From: an uncultured bacterium
GTDB lineage: Bacteria; Pseudomonadota; Gammaproteobacteria; Burkholderiales; Burkholderiaceae_E
Length of the DNA stretch: 33,407 nucleotides
NCBI GenBank assembly: GCA_903934795.1
Contig: CAIZPE010000303.1
Coordinates: 1 to 33,407 of the forward strand
Reading direction: 5' to 3'
This document shows positions 1 to 9,094 of this stretch, in pieces. The position numbers and the translations under genes were made by a program. The notes beneath the pieces are model-generated. The model was not told the origin of the DNA, did not search any database, and saw only the letters and a program-made list of their open reading frames with translations. The stretch's first letter is position 1; every line of letters starts with the position of its first letter.

Positions 1-120
1 GCGGGCGGGGCAGCAGCCGCTGCGCCGCGCGGCGCAGCGTTCCGCTTCGGCACCGGCCCCCGGTCCCGCGGCGGCATTCGTCGGTAGCTTCGACGCTCAC
101 CGCACCTTCAGGAGAACCCC

Positions 121-981
121 ATGAGCTATCGTCGAATCCAGGTCAGGCAGATGTGCGGCGCCGGCGGTGGCGAGATCACCGGCGTCAACCTTGCCGCTGG
201 CGTCGATGACGAGACCATGGCGGAGATCCGTCGCGCGATGCTCGAGAACCTGGTGGTCACCATCCCCGACCAGCCGCTCGACGACTCGGCGCTGGCTGCG
301 TTCAGCGCCCGCCTCGGGCCCTTCGGCATCGAGCCCTTCGTCGAGGGCTCCGAGACGCACCCGAACGTGATCGCGGTGGTCAAGGAGGCCGACGAGACCA
401 CCCGCTTCAACTTCGGCGGCAACTGGCACAGCGACTGGAGCTTCCAGGACACCCCGCCGAGCTTCACGCTGCTGCATGCGCGCGAACTGCCGCCGGTGGG
501 CGGCGACACGCTGTTCGCCAACCAGTACCTGGCCTGGGAGTCGCTCTCGGCCGGCATGCAGCGCATGCTCTCGGGTCTGCGCGGCATGCACAGCGCGCGT
601 CGCCCCTACGGCCCGCAGAGCGTGTTCCGCCAGGGCATCCTGCGATCGATGAAGATCCGCACCGGCGAGGAGGCGCTCGCCGAGCGTGCCCATCCCATCG
701 CCCGGCGCCACGGCGAGACCGGCCGCACCGCGCTGTTCGCCAACCGGGGCTACACCATCCGCCTCGAGGACATGACCGAGGCCGAGAGCGCCGGGCTGCT
801 CGATTACCTGCACGAGCACTCGATCCGCCCGGAGTTCATCATCCGGGTGGTCTGGCGTCCCGGCATGCTCACCATCTGGGACAACCGCGCGGTGCAGCAC
901 ATGGCGGTCAACGACTACCACGGCCACCGCCGCGAGATGCACCGCACCACCATCAAGGGCGAGGAGCCGCTCGCTGCCTGA
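121..981 (+). CDS. TauD/TfdA-family Fe(II)/2-oxoglutarate-dependent dioxygenase
   Basis: 286 aa ORF; NWHSDWSF (HxD iron motif) and distal VQHMAVNDYHGHRREMHRTTI with His/Arg as in TauD family; AGGAG-like RBS just upstream. Confidence 0.9.
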   Translation: MSYRRIQVRQMCGAGGGEITGVNLAAGVDDETMAEIRRAMLENLVVTIPDQPLDDSALAAFSARLGPFGIEPFVEGSETHPNVIAVVKEADETTRFNFGGNWHSDWSFQDTPPSFTLLHARELPPVGGDTLFANQYLAWESLSAGMQRMLSGLRGMHSARRPYGPQSVFRQGILRSMKIRTGEEALAERAHPIARRHGETGRTALFANRGYTIRLEDMTEAESAGLLDYLHEHSIRPEFIIRVVWRPGMLTIWDNRAVQHMAVNDYHGHRREMHRTTIKGEEPLAA

Positions 982-1000
982 GCCGGCGCGGCGGCCGGCC

Positions 1001-1020
1001 CCGCTGACGACGCTCAGCGG
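1001..1020. terminator. Candidate hairpin between convergent genes
   Basis: CCGCTGA-cgacgc-TCAGCGG, perfect 7-bp stem overlapping the stop codon of the minus-strand gene; no U-tract. Confidence 0.4.
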
Positions 1021-2672
1021 CCGTGCCGCAGCACGCGGCCGGCACGCGCGCCGGTGTGCTCGTCGTTCAGCACATTGACCTCGCCGTTGACGATCGTGGC
1101 CCGGTAGCCCACCGCGCGCTGGTTGAAGCGGCGCGCCCCGCCGGGCAGATCGTTGACGATCTCGGGATGGCGCTCGGCCACCCGCGCCGCGTCGAACACG
1201 TTGATGTCGGCGCGCTTGCCGACCGCGAGCACGCCGCGGTCGCTCAGGCCGAGCACCCGTGCGGGCCGCGAGGTCATGCGCTCGACCGCCTCGCCCATGC
1301 TGAAGAAGCCGCGCTCGCGCACCCAGTACGACAGCATGAAGGTGGCCCAGCCGGCGTCCATCACCTGCGAGACATGCGCGCCGGCATCGCCCAGGCTGGG
1401 GAAGCAGTGGCGGCTGCGGAACATGTGCTCCAGGCCGGTGAGGTTGGGGTTGAACATGCGCAGGGTGAACAGCGCCTTGCCGTGGCTGTCGCGGGACAGG
1501 CGCAGGAAGGTCTCGGTCCAGTGCTCGCCGCGCTCGCGCGCCATGTTGACCACGCTCATCGAGGCGTCGGCCGCGTAGGCGGGCGTGTCGGCGTCGCCCA
1601 TGTAGTACATGTCTTCCACCGGCGTGCCGAGGTTGGCCTTGAAGCCACCGGCCTTGCCCTCCTCGACCATGGCCGCGAAGGTCTCGGGATCGCGCAGCGC
1701 CGCCACCCGCTCGGCCAGCGTGGGCAGCTTCTGCACCCGGCCCCAGGTGGGGCCGCGCACCGGCAGCGCCGCCTGAAGGCCGTAGATCATCCCGGAGCTG
1801 CGCACCTGGGTGATGGCGGTGATGTCGCGGCCCTCGCAGATCGCCTCGAGGGCGTTGCGCCGCTCGGTGGCGCCGGCGAGGTCGCCGCGGCCGGCGCCGT
1901 AGCTGCACAGCACGCGCGCGCGGGCGGCGTCGGAGATGTTCTGCAGCAGGCTGAGCTCGGCGCCCACCGCCTGCACCAGGCCGTTGCGGCGCGCCACCTC
2001 GCGCGAGATGGCGATGATCTCGCTCTCGTCGGCGAAGGTGCCCGGGATCGCGCGGCCATCGGGCAGGGTGTGCATCGCGAAGCGGTTGATCGAGAAGCCG
2101 GCCGCGCCGGCGTCGATCGAGCGGCCCACCACCTCGGCCATGCGCTGCAGCTCTTCCGGCGTGGCCTTCTCCTCGACCGCGCGCTCGCCCATGACATAGA
2201 AGCGCACGGCGCTGTGCCCGACCAGGCCGGCGATGTTGATGCCGGGGCGGATCTTCTCGACCGCGTCGAGGTAGCCGCCGTAGTCTTCCCAGCTCCAGGG
2301 CAGGCCGGTGAGGATGGCGTTGCGCGGAATGTCCTCGACGGTCTCCATCATGCCGGCGAGCAGCTCACGGTCGGTGGGCTTGCAGGGCGCGAAGGTCACG
2401 CCGCAGTTGCCCAGCAGCGCGGTGGTCACGCCATGCCAGCTCACCGGCGTGCAGTCGGGGTCCCAGCCGATCTGGGCGTCAAGGTGGGTGTGGATGTCGA
2501 TGAAGCCGGGCGTGACGGTCATGCCATCGGCATCGATTTCGCGACGGCCCTTGCCGTCGACCTTGCCGATCGCGGTGATGACGCCGTTGTCGATGCCGAT
2601 GTCGCCGGGCACGGCTTCGCTGCCGGTGCCGTCGACCAGACTGCCGCCTCGGATGACGAGATCATGGGCCAT
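1014..2672 (-). CDS. N-acyl-D-amino-acid deacylase-type amidohydrolase
   Basis: 552 aa; TPGFIDIHTHLDAQ metal motif, LGNCGVTFAPC, C-terminal GKRADINVFD; amidohydrolase-3 like. Confidence 0.85.
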   Translation of the reverse strand: MAHDLVIRGGSLVDGTGSEAVPGDIGIDNGVITAIGKVDGKGRREIDADGMTVTPGFIDIHTHLDAQIGWDPDCTPVSWHGVTTALLGNCGVTFAPCKPTDRELLAGMMETVEDIPRNAILTGLPWSWEDYGGYLDAVEKIRPGINIAGLVGHSAVRFYVMGERAVEEKATPEELQRMAEVVGRSIDAGAAGFSINRFAMHTLPDGRAIPGTFADESEIIAISREVARRNGLVQAVGAELSLLQNISDAARARVLCSYGAGRGDLAGATERRNALEAICEGRDITAITQVRSSGMIYGLQAALPVRGPTWGRVQKLPTLAERVAALRDPETFAAMVEEGKAGGFKANLGTPVEDMYYMGDADTPAYAADASMSVVNMARERGEHWTETFLRLSRDSHGKALFTLRMFNPNLTGLEHMFRSRHCFPSLGDAGAHVSQVMDAGWATFMLSYWVRERGFFSMGEAVERMTSRPARVLGLSDRGVLAVGKRADINVFDAARVAERHPEIVNDLPGGARRFNQRAVGYRATIVNGEVNVLNDEHTGARAGRVLRHGR

Positions 2673-2729
2673 GGTGCTTGCTCCTGAAGGGTTCGGTGGT
2701 GGTGCGGACTCGGGGAACGGTGACGGGAC

Positions 2730-4286
2730 TCAGGGCCGCATGGCATTGCCGTTGCGGCCGGGCACGCGTGCCGGCTCGGCCAGCCGCGCGAACTCGCACA
2801 GCAGCGACCGGGTCTTGCGCGGGTCGATGATCTCCTCGACCCAGAACTTCTCGGCCGAGCGGAAGGGCGAGCGCAGCGCGTTCAGCCGCTCCTCGATCTC
2901 GGCGAGCTTGGCCTTGGGGTCGGGCGCGGCCTCGATGTCGGCACGGTAGGCCGCCTCGATGCCGCCTTCCAGGGGCAGCGAGCCCCAGTAGGCCGAGAGC
3001 CAGCCGTAGCGCAGCGACAGGCGCGCGCCGGGCTGGTGGGCAGCGCCGGCCACCCCGAAGGCGTTGCGCACGATCATCGTGCACCAGGGCACGGTGGTCT
3101 GGTTCATGGCAGCCATGGCGCGCACGCCGTGGCGAATGGTGGCGGTCTTCTCGGCATCGAGGCCGATCAGGAAGCCCGGGCAGTCCATGAGGTAGACCAC
3201 CGGCAGGTGGAAGGTCTCGGCGAGGTCGACGAAGCGCACCACCTTCTGGCAGGTCTCGGCATTCCAGCTCCCGCCGTAGTGGTAGGGGTCGCTGGCCAGC
3301 AGCATCACCGGGTGGCCGCCCAGCCGCGCCAGGCCGGCGATGATCGAGCGGCCGAACTGCCGGCCCATCTCGAAGAACGAGCCCTTGTCGACCACCGACT
3401 CGATGATCGGCCGCATCTTGTAGATCTGCCGCCGGTTGCGCGGAATGGCCGAGAGCAGCCAGTCGTCGGCACGCTCGGGGTCGTCGCTGCAGTCGGTGAT
3501 CGGCGGCAGGCCGTGCACCGACGAGGGCAGGTAGGACAGGAAGCGGCGGGCCTGCTCGAAGGCCTCCTGCTCGGTCTCGGCGATGTTGTCGATGCCGCCG
3601 GCGCGCGCCTGCAGCTCGGCGCCGCCGAGCTCCTGCTTGCTGAGCGGCTGGCCCAGACGGGCCACCAGCGGCGGGCCGGCCACGAACATGGCCGAATCGC
3701 GGGTCATGATCGAGAAGTGGCTGGAGGCGAGCCGCGCCGCGCCCAGCCCGGCCACCGAGCCCAGGCCCAGACCCACCACCGGCACCTGCGCGAGGTTGGC
3801 GGTCATGTGGTAGAAGCCGCGCGTGCCGCCGACCCCGCCGGGCAGGTTGGAGGCGCCCTTGGTCTCGATGGTCTTCACCGAGCCGCCGCCGCCCGAGCCC
3901 TCGATGATGCGGATGATGGGCATGCGGAACTCGGCGGCCATCTCCTCGGCCATCAGCGGCTTGGCGCTGATCGAGGCGTCGGCCGAGCCGCCGCGCACCG
4001 TGAAGTCGTCGCCCACGATCACCACCGGTCGGCCGTCGACCTTGCCGCGGCCGAACACGCAGTTGGCCGGCGTGAGGTGTCGCAGCGCGCCCTTCTCGTC
4101 GTACTCGCCGATGCCGGAGATGGAGCCGACCTCGATGAAGCTGCCGGTGTCGAGCATGCCGTCGATGCGTTCGCGAACCGTGAGCCGGCCGCCATCGTGC
4201 TGCCGCTTGACCTTGTCGGCGCCGCCCATCTCGCGGGCGAACGCCTTGCGGCGCTCGAGTTCGTCCAGCTCCGGCTGCCAGCTCAT
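2730..4286 (-). CDS. Acyl-CoA carboxylase, carboxyltransferase (beta) subunit
   Basis: 518 aa; GGSADASISAKPLMAEEMAAEFRMPIIRIIEGSGGGGSVKT, GPPLVARLGQPLSKQELGGAELQ, DCPGFLIG; propionyl-/methylcrotonyl-CoA carboxylase beta-like. Confidence 0.88.
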   Translation of the reverse strand: MSWQPELDELERRKAFAREMGGADKVKRQHDGGRLTVRERIDGMLDTGSFIEVGSISGIGEYDEKGALRHLTPANCVFGRGKVDGRPVVIVGDDFTVRGGSADASISAKPLMAEEMAAEFRMPIIRIIEGSGGGGSVKTIETKGASNLPGGVGGTRGFYHMTANLAQVPVVGLGLGSVAGLGAARLASSHFSIMTRDSAMFVAGPPLVARLGQPLSKQELGGAELQARAGGIDNIAETEQEAFEQARRFLSYLPSSVHGLPPITDCSDDPERADDWLLSAIPRNRRQIYKMRPIIESVVDKGSFFEMGRQFGRSIIAGLARLGGHPVMLLASDPYHYGGSWNAETCQKVVRFVDLAETFHLPVVYLMDCPGFLIGLDAEKTATIRHGVRAMAAMNQTTVPWCTMIVRNAFGVAGAAHQPGARLSLRYGWLSAYWGSLPLEGGIEAAYRADIEAAPDPKAKLAEIEERLNALRSPFRSAEKFWVEEIIDPRKTRSLLCEFARLAEPARVPGRNGNAMRP

Positions 4287-4419
4287 GCCCTGTCTCCTAG
4301 GATGAAATTCCGGGTTGTGATCAGGGTCAGTCTGCCATAGGGGCGCGCCGGGGCCGCAAAGAGTGCGAAGGGTGAAACCGGCGGCGTTCCGAGGGACGCG
4401 TCGATGGCGCCTGAGCCGC

Positions 4420-5172
4420 TCAGTCGCTCAGTCGCGGCAGCGGCACGAACCACCAGAGCAGCACCGAGAGCGCGATCGCGCCCAGGCCGATCGGCATGAG
4501 CAGGCGCCAGCCGCGGTTGGCCGTGCGCAGCACCTGGGCCTCGGTGACCCAGATGGTCTCGCAGGCGCCATCGCCGCGGTCGGTGCGCACCGTGGAGGTG
4601 CCGCGCCGGAAGGAACGGCCGTGCTGATGCGAGTACTCGGCCAGGTAGCCCTCCACCCGGACCTGATCGCCCGGACGCACCGAGCGCAGCAAGCGCACCA
4701 GCCGCGGGTCGCTCGCCAGCAGATGGTTGTTCGAGAGCGCGTTCGGGTCGAAGCGTTCCCAGGCCTCGCCCGAGTCGGTGGCGGCGTTGCAGGTGAAGAT
4801 CTCGCTCCAGAAGCGCAGGCCCTGATAGGCGCCGGTGCGGGCATTGGGGCCCCAGATCACGCACAGGTCGACCACATTGAGGTGGTCACGCCAGTCCTTG
4901 CGATGGACGATGTCCCACCACACGCCGGCATCGTGGCGGCTGACCACCAGGCCGCTGAGCCGGTAGCGGAACAGGGGCTTCACGGTGTACTCGATCTCGC
5001 CCACCCGGTGGCGGAAGGGCTGGCGCTGCTCGGCCTCCTGGAGGGGCTCGGCGTGGATCTCGGGCAGCAGCCTGGCGGGTTCGGGCAGACGGTCGCGCAT
5101 GTGCAGCGAGCCGCCAACCGCCAGCAGCCCGGCGAGCATCAGCAGCCCGGGCAGCCGGTGCAGGATCGACAC
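4420..5172 (-). CDS. Hypothetical membrane protein, one TM at each end flanking a soluble domain
   Basis: 250 aa; LPGLLMLAGLLAVGGSL near the N-terminus and GWRLLMPIGLGAIALSVLLWWFVPL at the C-terminus; no family recognised. Confidence 0.7.
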   Translation of the reverse strand: MSILHRLPGLLMLAGLLAVGGSLHMRDRLPEPARLLPEIHAEPLQEAEQRQPFRHRVGEIEYTVKPLFRYRLSGLVVSRHDAGVWWDIVHRKDWRDHLNVVDLCVIWGPNARTGAYQGLRFWSEIFTCNAATDSGEAWERFDPNALSNNHLLASDPRLVRLLRSVRPGDQVRVEGYLAEYSHQHGRSFRRGTSTVRTDRGDGACETIWVTEAQVLRTANRGWRLLMPIGLGAIALSVLLWWFVPLPRLSD

Positions 5173-5221
5173 GGGCGCGGCGGCCGGTTCAGGCCTGGTT
5201 CGTCAGCGCCGTCACGCCGAC

Positions 5222-5395
5222 TCAGGGATCGAGGGCGGCGGCGCAGGCGTCGGTGGGCAGCGCGGCTGCATGGCCGACCACCGGGACGATCTTGATCACC
5301 GCCGAGGCGACCCGGCAGGGCGCGGCCAGCAGGCCGCAGCCTGACAGGCTGGTGACGAGCAGCGCGGCAAGGAGAATCCGTGAGAGGCGACGCAT
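5222..5395 (-). CDS. Small predicted lipoprotein
   Basis: 57 aa MRRLSRILLAALLVTSLSGCGLLAAPCRVASAVIKIVPVVGHAAALPTDACAAALDP; lipobox LSGC; contained in the longer ORF 5222..6730. Resembles small uncharacterised proteobacterial lipoproteins. Confidence 0.65.
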   Translation of the reverse strand: MRRLSRILLAALLVTSLSGCGLLAAPCRVASAVIKIVPVVGHAAALPTDACAAALDP

Positions 5396-5463
5396 GGCGA
5401 GGCTTTCCTGGGGGCGGGTTGAGGGGCCGGGAAGGGCATGCAGGGGGCGTGCCCGCCGCTCAC

Positions 5464-5469
5464 TATAAT
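5464..5469 (+). promoter_or_regulatory. Candidate sigma70 -10 element TATAAT
   Basis: Exact TATAAT 10 nt before the ATG at 5480; no good -35 at 17 bp spacing. Confidence 0.4.
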
Positions 5470-5479
5470 CGGCCCGGCC

Positions 5480-6502
5480 ATGCGAATCGAGTCGATCCGT
5501 GACCGCCTGCGCGCCTGTGGCGCGAATGCAGCCCACCAGCGCTGGGCGCTGCAGGGCTGGTCGCAGGCCCTGCCGCCCGATCATGGTCCGCGCCGTCCGG
5601 CGCAGTGGCTGCCGCTGGCCATGCGCGAGGCCCTGCCGGCACTGCGCGAAGACCTGGCCGCGCTGGCGCGGCTGGTGTCGCGTCATCCGGCCGAGGATGG
5701 TTCCGAGCGCCTGCTGGTGGCGCTGGCCGACGGCCAGACCGTCGAGAGCGTGCTGCTGCCGCGTGGTGGCCTGTGCGTGTCCACCCAGGTGGGCTGCGCG
5801 GTGGGCTGCGTGTTCTGCCAGACCGGCCGCGAAGGCCTGCTGCGCCAGCTCGGCAGCGCCGAGATCGTGGCCCAGGTGGCCCTGGCGCGCGCGCTGCGGC
5901 CGGTGCGCAAGGTGGTGTTCATGGGCATGGGCGAGCCGGCCCACAACCTCGACGCGGTGCTCGAGGCGATCGCCCTGCTCGGCACCGACGGCGGCATCGG
6001 CCACAAGAACCTGGTCTTCTCCACGGTGGGCGATCGCCGGGCCTTCGAGCGCCTGCCCCAGGGGCCGGTGCGGCCGGCGCTGGCGCTCTCGCTGCACACC
6101 ACCCGGGCCGAGCTGCGTGCCCGGCTGCTGCCCCGTGCGCCAGTGATTGATCCGGCCGAGCTGGTCTCGCTCGCCCAGGCCTACGGCCGGCTCACCGGCT
6201 ACCCGGTGCAGTACCAGTGGACGCTGCTCGCCGGCGTGAACGACGGCGACGACGAGGTCGAGGCGATCGCCGCGCTGCTCGCCGGCGAGTACGCGGTGAT
6301 GAACCTCATTCCCTGGAACGCGGTCGAAGGCCTGCCCTGGCAGCGGCCCGACCCCGCCCGTGCCCAGGCCATGGCCCTCGCCCTGCACCGGCGCGGCGTG
6401 CTGACCAAGCTGCGCCAGTCGGCCGGCCAGAGCGTGGACGGCGGCTGCGGCCAGCTGCGCGCCCGTACCCTGCCGGCAGAGCAGCCGGTGCGCTTCATCT
6501 GA
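5480..6502 (+). CDS. RlmN/Cfr-family radical SAM RNA methyltransferase-like protein
   Basis: LCVSTQVGCAVGCVFCQTGREG (CxxxCxxC), VVFMGMGEPAHNLDAV, LALSLHTT, NLIPWN, GGCGQL C-terminal Cys; ATG at 5480 in frame with ORF 5438..6502. Confidence 0.85.
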   Translation: MRIESIRDRLRACGANAAHQRWALQGWSQALPPDHGPRRPAQWLPLAMREALPALREDLAALARLVSRHPAEDGSERLLVALADGQTVESVLLPRGGLCVSTQVGCAVGCVFCQTGREGLLRQLGSAEIVAQVALARALRPVRKVVFMGMGEPAHNLDAVLEAIALLGTDGGIGHKNLVFSTVGDRRAFERLPQGPVRPALALSLHTTRAELRARLLPRAPVIDPAELVSLAQAYGRLTGYPVQYQWTLLAGVNDGDDEVEAIAALLAGEYAVMNLIPWNAVEGLPWQRPDPARAQAMALALHRRGVLTKLRQSAGQSVDGGCGQLRARTLPAEQPVRFI

Positions 6503-6515
6503 GCCGACGGTCGCC

Positions 6516-7475
6516 ATGCGCCTGATCGCCAACGGCATCCCGATCGAGGTCGACGACCAGGGCCCGCCCGGCGGTGCGCCAGTGCTGCTGCTGATGGGGC
6601 TGGGCATGCAGCTGGTGGCCTGGCCCGAGCCCTTCGTGGCGATGCTGGTGCGCCAGGGCCTGCGGGTGATCCGCATCGACAACCGCGATGCCGGCCTGTC
6701 GGCCGACTTCGCGGCCCATGGCCTGCCCAACCTCGCCTGGCTGGGCCTGCGCCACTCGCTGCGCCTGCCGGTGCGTTCGCCCTACACCCTGCAGGACATG
6801 GCCGATGATGCGGTCGGCGTGCTCGATGCGCTGGGCCTGCCCGCGGCGCACCTGGTGGGTGCCTCGATGGGCGGCATGATCGCCCAGGTGGCCGCGCTGC
6901 GTGTGCCGCAGCGCGTGCGCGGCCTCACGCTGGTGATGTCCACGCCGGGTGCGCGCGGCCTGCCCGGGCCGAGCGGAAGGGTGCGTGCCGCGATGCTTGC
7001 CCGCCCGCCCGCCGTGCGTCGCCTGCCGGCCGATGCCGCCGGCGCGCACCGGCCCGACCCCCGCGATCTGCCGGCGCTGGTCGCGCATCTGGCCGGTCTG
7101 CTCACCCTGCTGGGCAGTGCCGAGACCGCGCGCGATGCCGAAGGCCTGCGTCAGCGTATCGGGGCGGCCGCCGGTCGCGCCTGGCGACCCGAGGGCACGG
7201 CCCGGCAGCTCGCCGCGATCATGGCCGGTGGCGACCGCACGCCGGCGCTCTCAGGGCTGCGCCTGCCGGTCACGGTGGTGCATGGTCTGGCCGATCCGCT
7301 GCTGCCGCCCGCCCACGGCCGCGCGCTGGCCTCGGCCATCCCCGGGGCGCGGCTGCAGGAGATCGAGGGCATGGGTCACGACCTGCCGCCCTCGGTCTGG
7401 CAGCCGCTGGCCGATCGCGTGGCGGAGCGGGCGCTGGCTGCGGGCCCGGCATCGCCCACCGGCTTGAAGCGGTAG
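6516..7475 (+). CDS. Alpha/beta hydrolase
   Basis: 319 aa; GASMGGMIAQ nucleophile elbow, HGLADPLLP, GMGHDLP catalytic His. Confidence 0.85.
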   Translation: MRLIANGIPIEVDDQGPPGGAPVLLLMGLGMQLVAWPEPFVAMLVRQGLRVIRIDNRDAGLSADFAAHGLPNLAWLGLRHSLRLPVRSPYTLQDMADDAVGVLDALGLPAAHLVGASMGGMIAQVAALRVPQRVRGLTLVMSTPGARGLPGPSGRVRAAMLARPPAVRRLPADAAGAHRPDPRDLPALVAHLAGLLTLLGSAETARDAEGLRQRIGAAAGRAWRPEGTARQLAAIMAGGDRTPALSGLRLPVTVVHGLADPLLPPAHGRALASAIPGARLQEIEGMGHDLPPSVWQPLADRVAERALAAGPASPTGLKR

Positions 7476-7759
7476 AAGCGCTGGTTCAGGTAGCCGGCCA
7501 CGGCGGCGATGTCGGCCGGCGTCCAGTCCAGCCGCTGCGTCTCCTGCCAGCGGCGCACCTGCGCGTTCAGGCTCGGCCAGTCGGTGACCAGCCGGCGATC
7601 CCGCCAGTGCGCCTGCGTGCCGTGACAGCCGATGCAGTGGGTGTCGTAGAGCAGCGCGCCGCGATCGGCGGCCGGCTGCGCCGGCGCGGCCATCGGCGCG
7701 CCGGCCAACAGCAGCAGCGCGGCGGCCAGCGCCGCCCGCCGCGGGGCTTTCGGGATCAT
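7376..7759 (-). CDS. Small c-type cytochrome (monoheme)
   Basis: 127 aa from MIPKAPRR; signal peptide; CIGCH heme motif; 3' end overlaps the preceding convergent gene by 100 bp. Confidence 0.75.
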   Translation of the reverse strand: MIPKAPRRAALAAALLLLAGAPMAAPAQPAADRGALLYDTHCIGCHGTQAHWRDRRLVTDWPSLNAQVRRWQETQRLDWTPADIAAVAGYLNQRFYRFKPVGDAGPAASARSATRSASGCQTEGGRS

Positions 7760-7884
7760 GGACTCACCTCGCAGGCAACAGGCCGTGCGATCATCGCCGT
7801 GGCCCTGGCCGGCCGCCCTGTGTTTTCTCAATCCGGTCCCGATCAGCCCGCGCACCGGTGCTGACCCGCTCCCAGGATCCCCGC

Positions 7885-9084
7885 ATGACCCTGCACCTGA
7901 ATGAACGCATCGACCAGTTCGAGTCGCCGTTCCGCCGCCTCGATGCGCTGATCGCCGATCTGCAGCCCGCGCCAGGGCTCGCGCCCATCCTCATGCACGT
8001 GGGCGAGCCGCAGGACGAGCCGCCGGCGCTGCTCGCGCAGACCGTGGCCGCCAATGCCCACGACTGGAACCGCTATCCGCCCTCGCTGGGCACGCCGGCC
8101 TTCCTGGCGGCGGTGGCCGGCTACCTCGATCGCCGCTACCCCGGCGCGCGCGGCCGCGTGCGGCCCGACCGGGAGCTGTCCTCGGTGGCCAGCACCCGCG
8201 AGGCGCTCTTCCTGGCGGCCTCGGTGGCGATCGGTCAGGCGCGCGCGCAGCCGGTGGCGCTGATGCCCAATCCCTTTTATCAGACCTACCGCGCGGCCGC
8301 GATCATGGCGGGCGCCACCCCGGTCTACCTGCCGCAGAGCGGATTTCCGCGCTTCGAGATCGACCTCGACGCGATCGACGAGGCCACCCTGGCCCGCACC
8401 GGCATCCTCTACCTCTGCTCGCCCTCCAACCCCGAGGGCCAGGTTCTGGCGCCCGAGCGCATGCGCCAGGCGGTCGCGCTGGCGCGCCGCCACGGCTTCC
8501 TGGTGGTGTTCGACGAGTGCTATGCCGAACTGCACGACGGGCATCCGCCGGTGGGGGCCCTTGAGGTGCTGGCCCAGGCCGATGGCTCGGCCGGCTGGCT
8601 CGACAACGTGCTGGTGCTGCATTCCCTGTCCAAGCGTTCGAGCGCGGCGGGCATGCGCTCGGGTTTCGTCGCCGGTGATGCCCGCGTGGTGGCCGCGCTG
8701 AACAAGGTCCGCCTCAACGGCACGGCCTGCACGCCGGCGCCGCTGCAGGCCGCGGCCGCCGCGCTCTGGTCCGACGACGCCCATGTGGTGCAGATGCGCG
8801 AGCGCCTGGCCGCGCGCTTTGACCTGGCCGATCGCCATTTCGCCGGCTACGCCGGTTACCGGCGTCCGCCCTGTGGCTTCTTCGTGTGGCTGCGGGTGCC
8901 TGACGGCGCCGCGCTCACCCGGCGGCTGTGGGCCGAGCGGGCCCTGAAGGTGCTGCCCGGCGAGTACCTCACGCAGCCCGCGCCCGATGGCAGCAACAGC
9001 GGCCGCGAATTCATCCGGCTGGCGCTGGTGCAGCCCCTGCCAGTGGCCGACGAGGGGCTGGCGCGGGTGGCTTCGCTGCTCTGA
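7885..9084 (+). CDS. PLP-dependent class I/II aminotransferase (succinyldiaminopimelate transaminase DapC-like)
   Basis: LHSLSKRSSAAGMRSGFVAGD PLP-lysine region, YLCSPSNPEGQV, FDECYAELH; ATG at 7885. Confidence 0.82.
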   Translation: MTLHLNERIDQFESPFRRLDALIADLQPAPGLAPILMHVGEPQDEPPALLAQTVAANAHDWNRYPPSLGTPAFLAAVAGYLDRRYPGARGRVRPDRELSSVASTREALFLAASVAIGQARAQPVALMPNPFYQTYRAAAIMAGATPVYLPQSGFPRFEIDLDAIDEATLARTGILYLCSPSNPEGQVLAPERMRQAVALARRHGFLVVFDECYAELHDGHPPVGALEVLAQADGSAGWLDNVLVLHSLSKRSSAAGMRSGFVAGDARVVAALNKVRLNGTACTPAPLQAAAAALWSDDAHVVQMRERLAARFDLADRHFAGYAGYRRPPCGFFVWLRVPDGAALTRRLWAERALKVLPGEYLTQPAPDGSNSGREFIRLALVQPLPVADEGLARVASLL

Positions 9085-9094
9085 GCCCCGGCGC

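Noticed and set aside
1-120. Possible gene fragment at the left edge
   Set aside because: Too short and low-complexity to assign.
97-4340. Long opposite-strand ORFs such as 97..1908 (-), 1023..2687 (+) and 3036..4340 (+)
   Set aside because: Arg/Ala/His/Gly-rich low-complexity translations antisense to clearly recognisable enzymes; typical of high-GC DNA.
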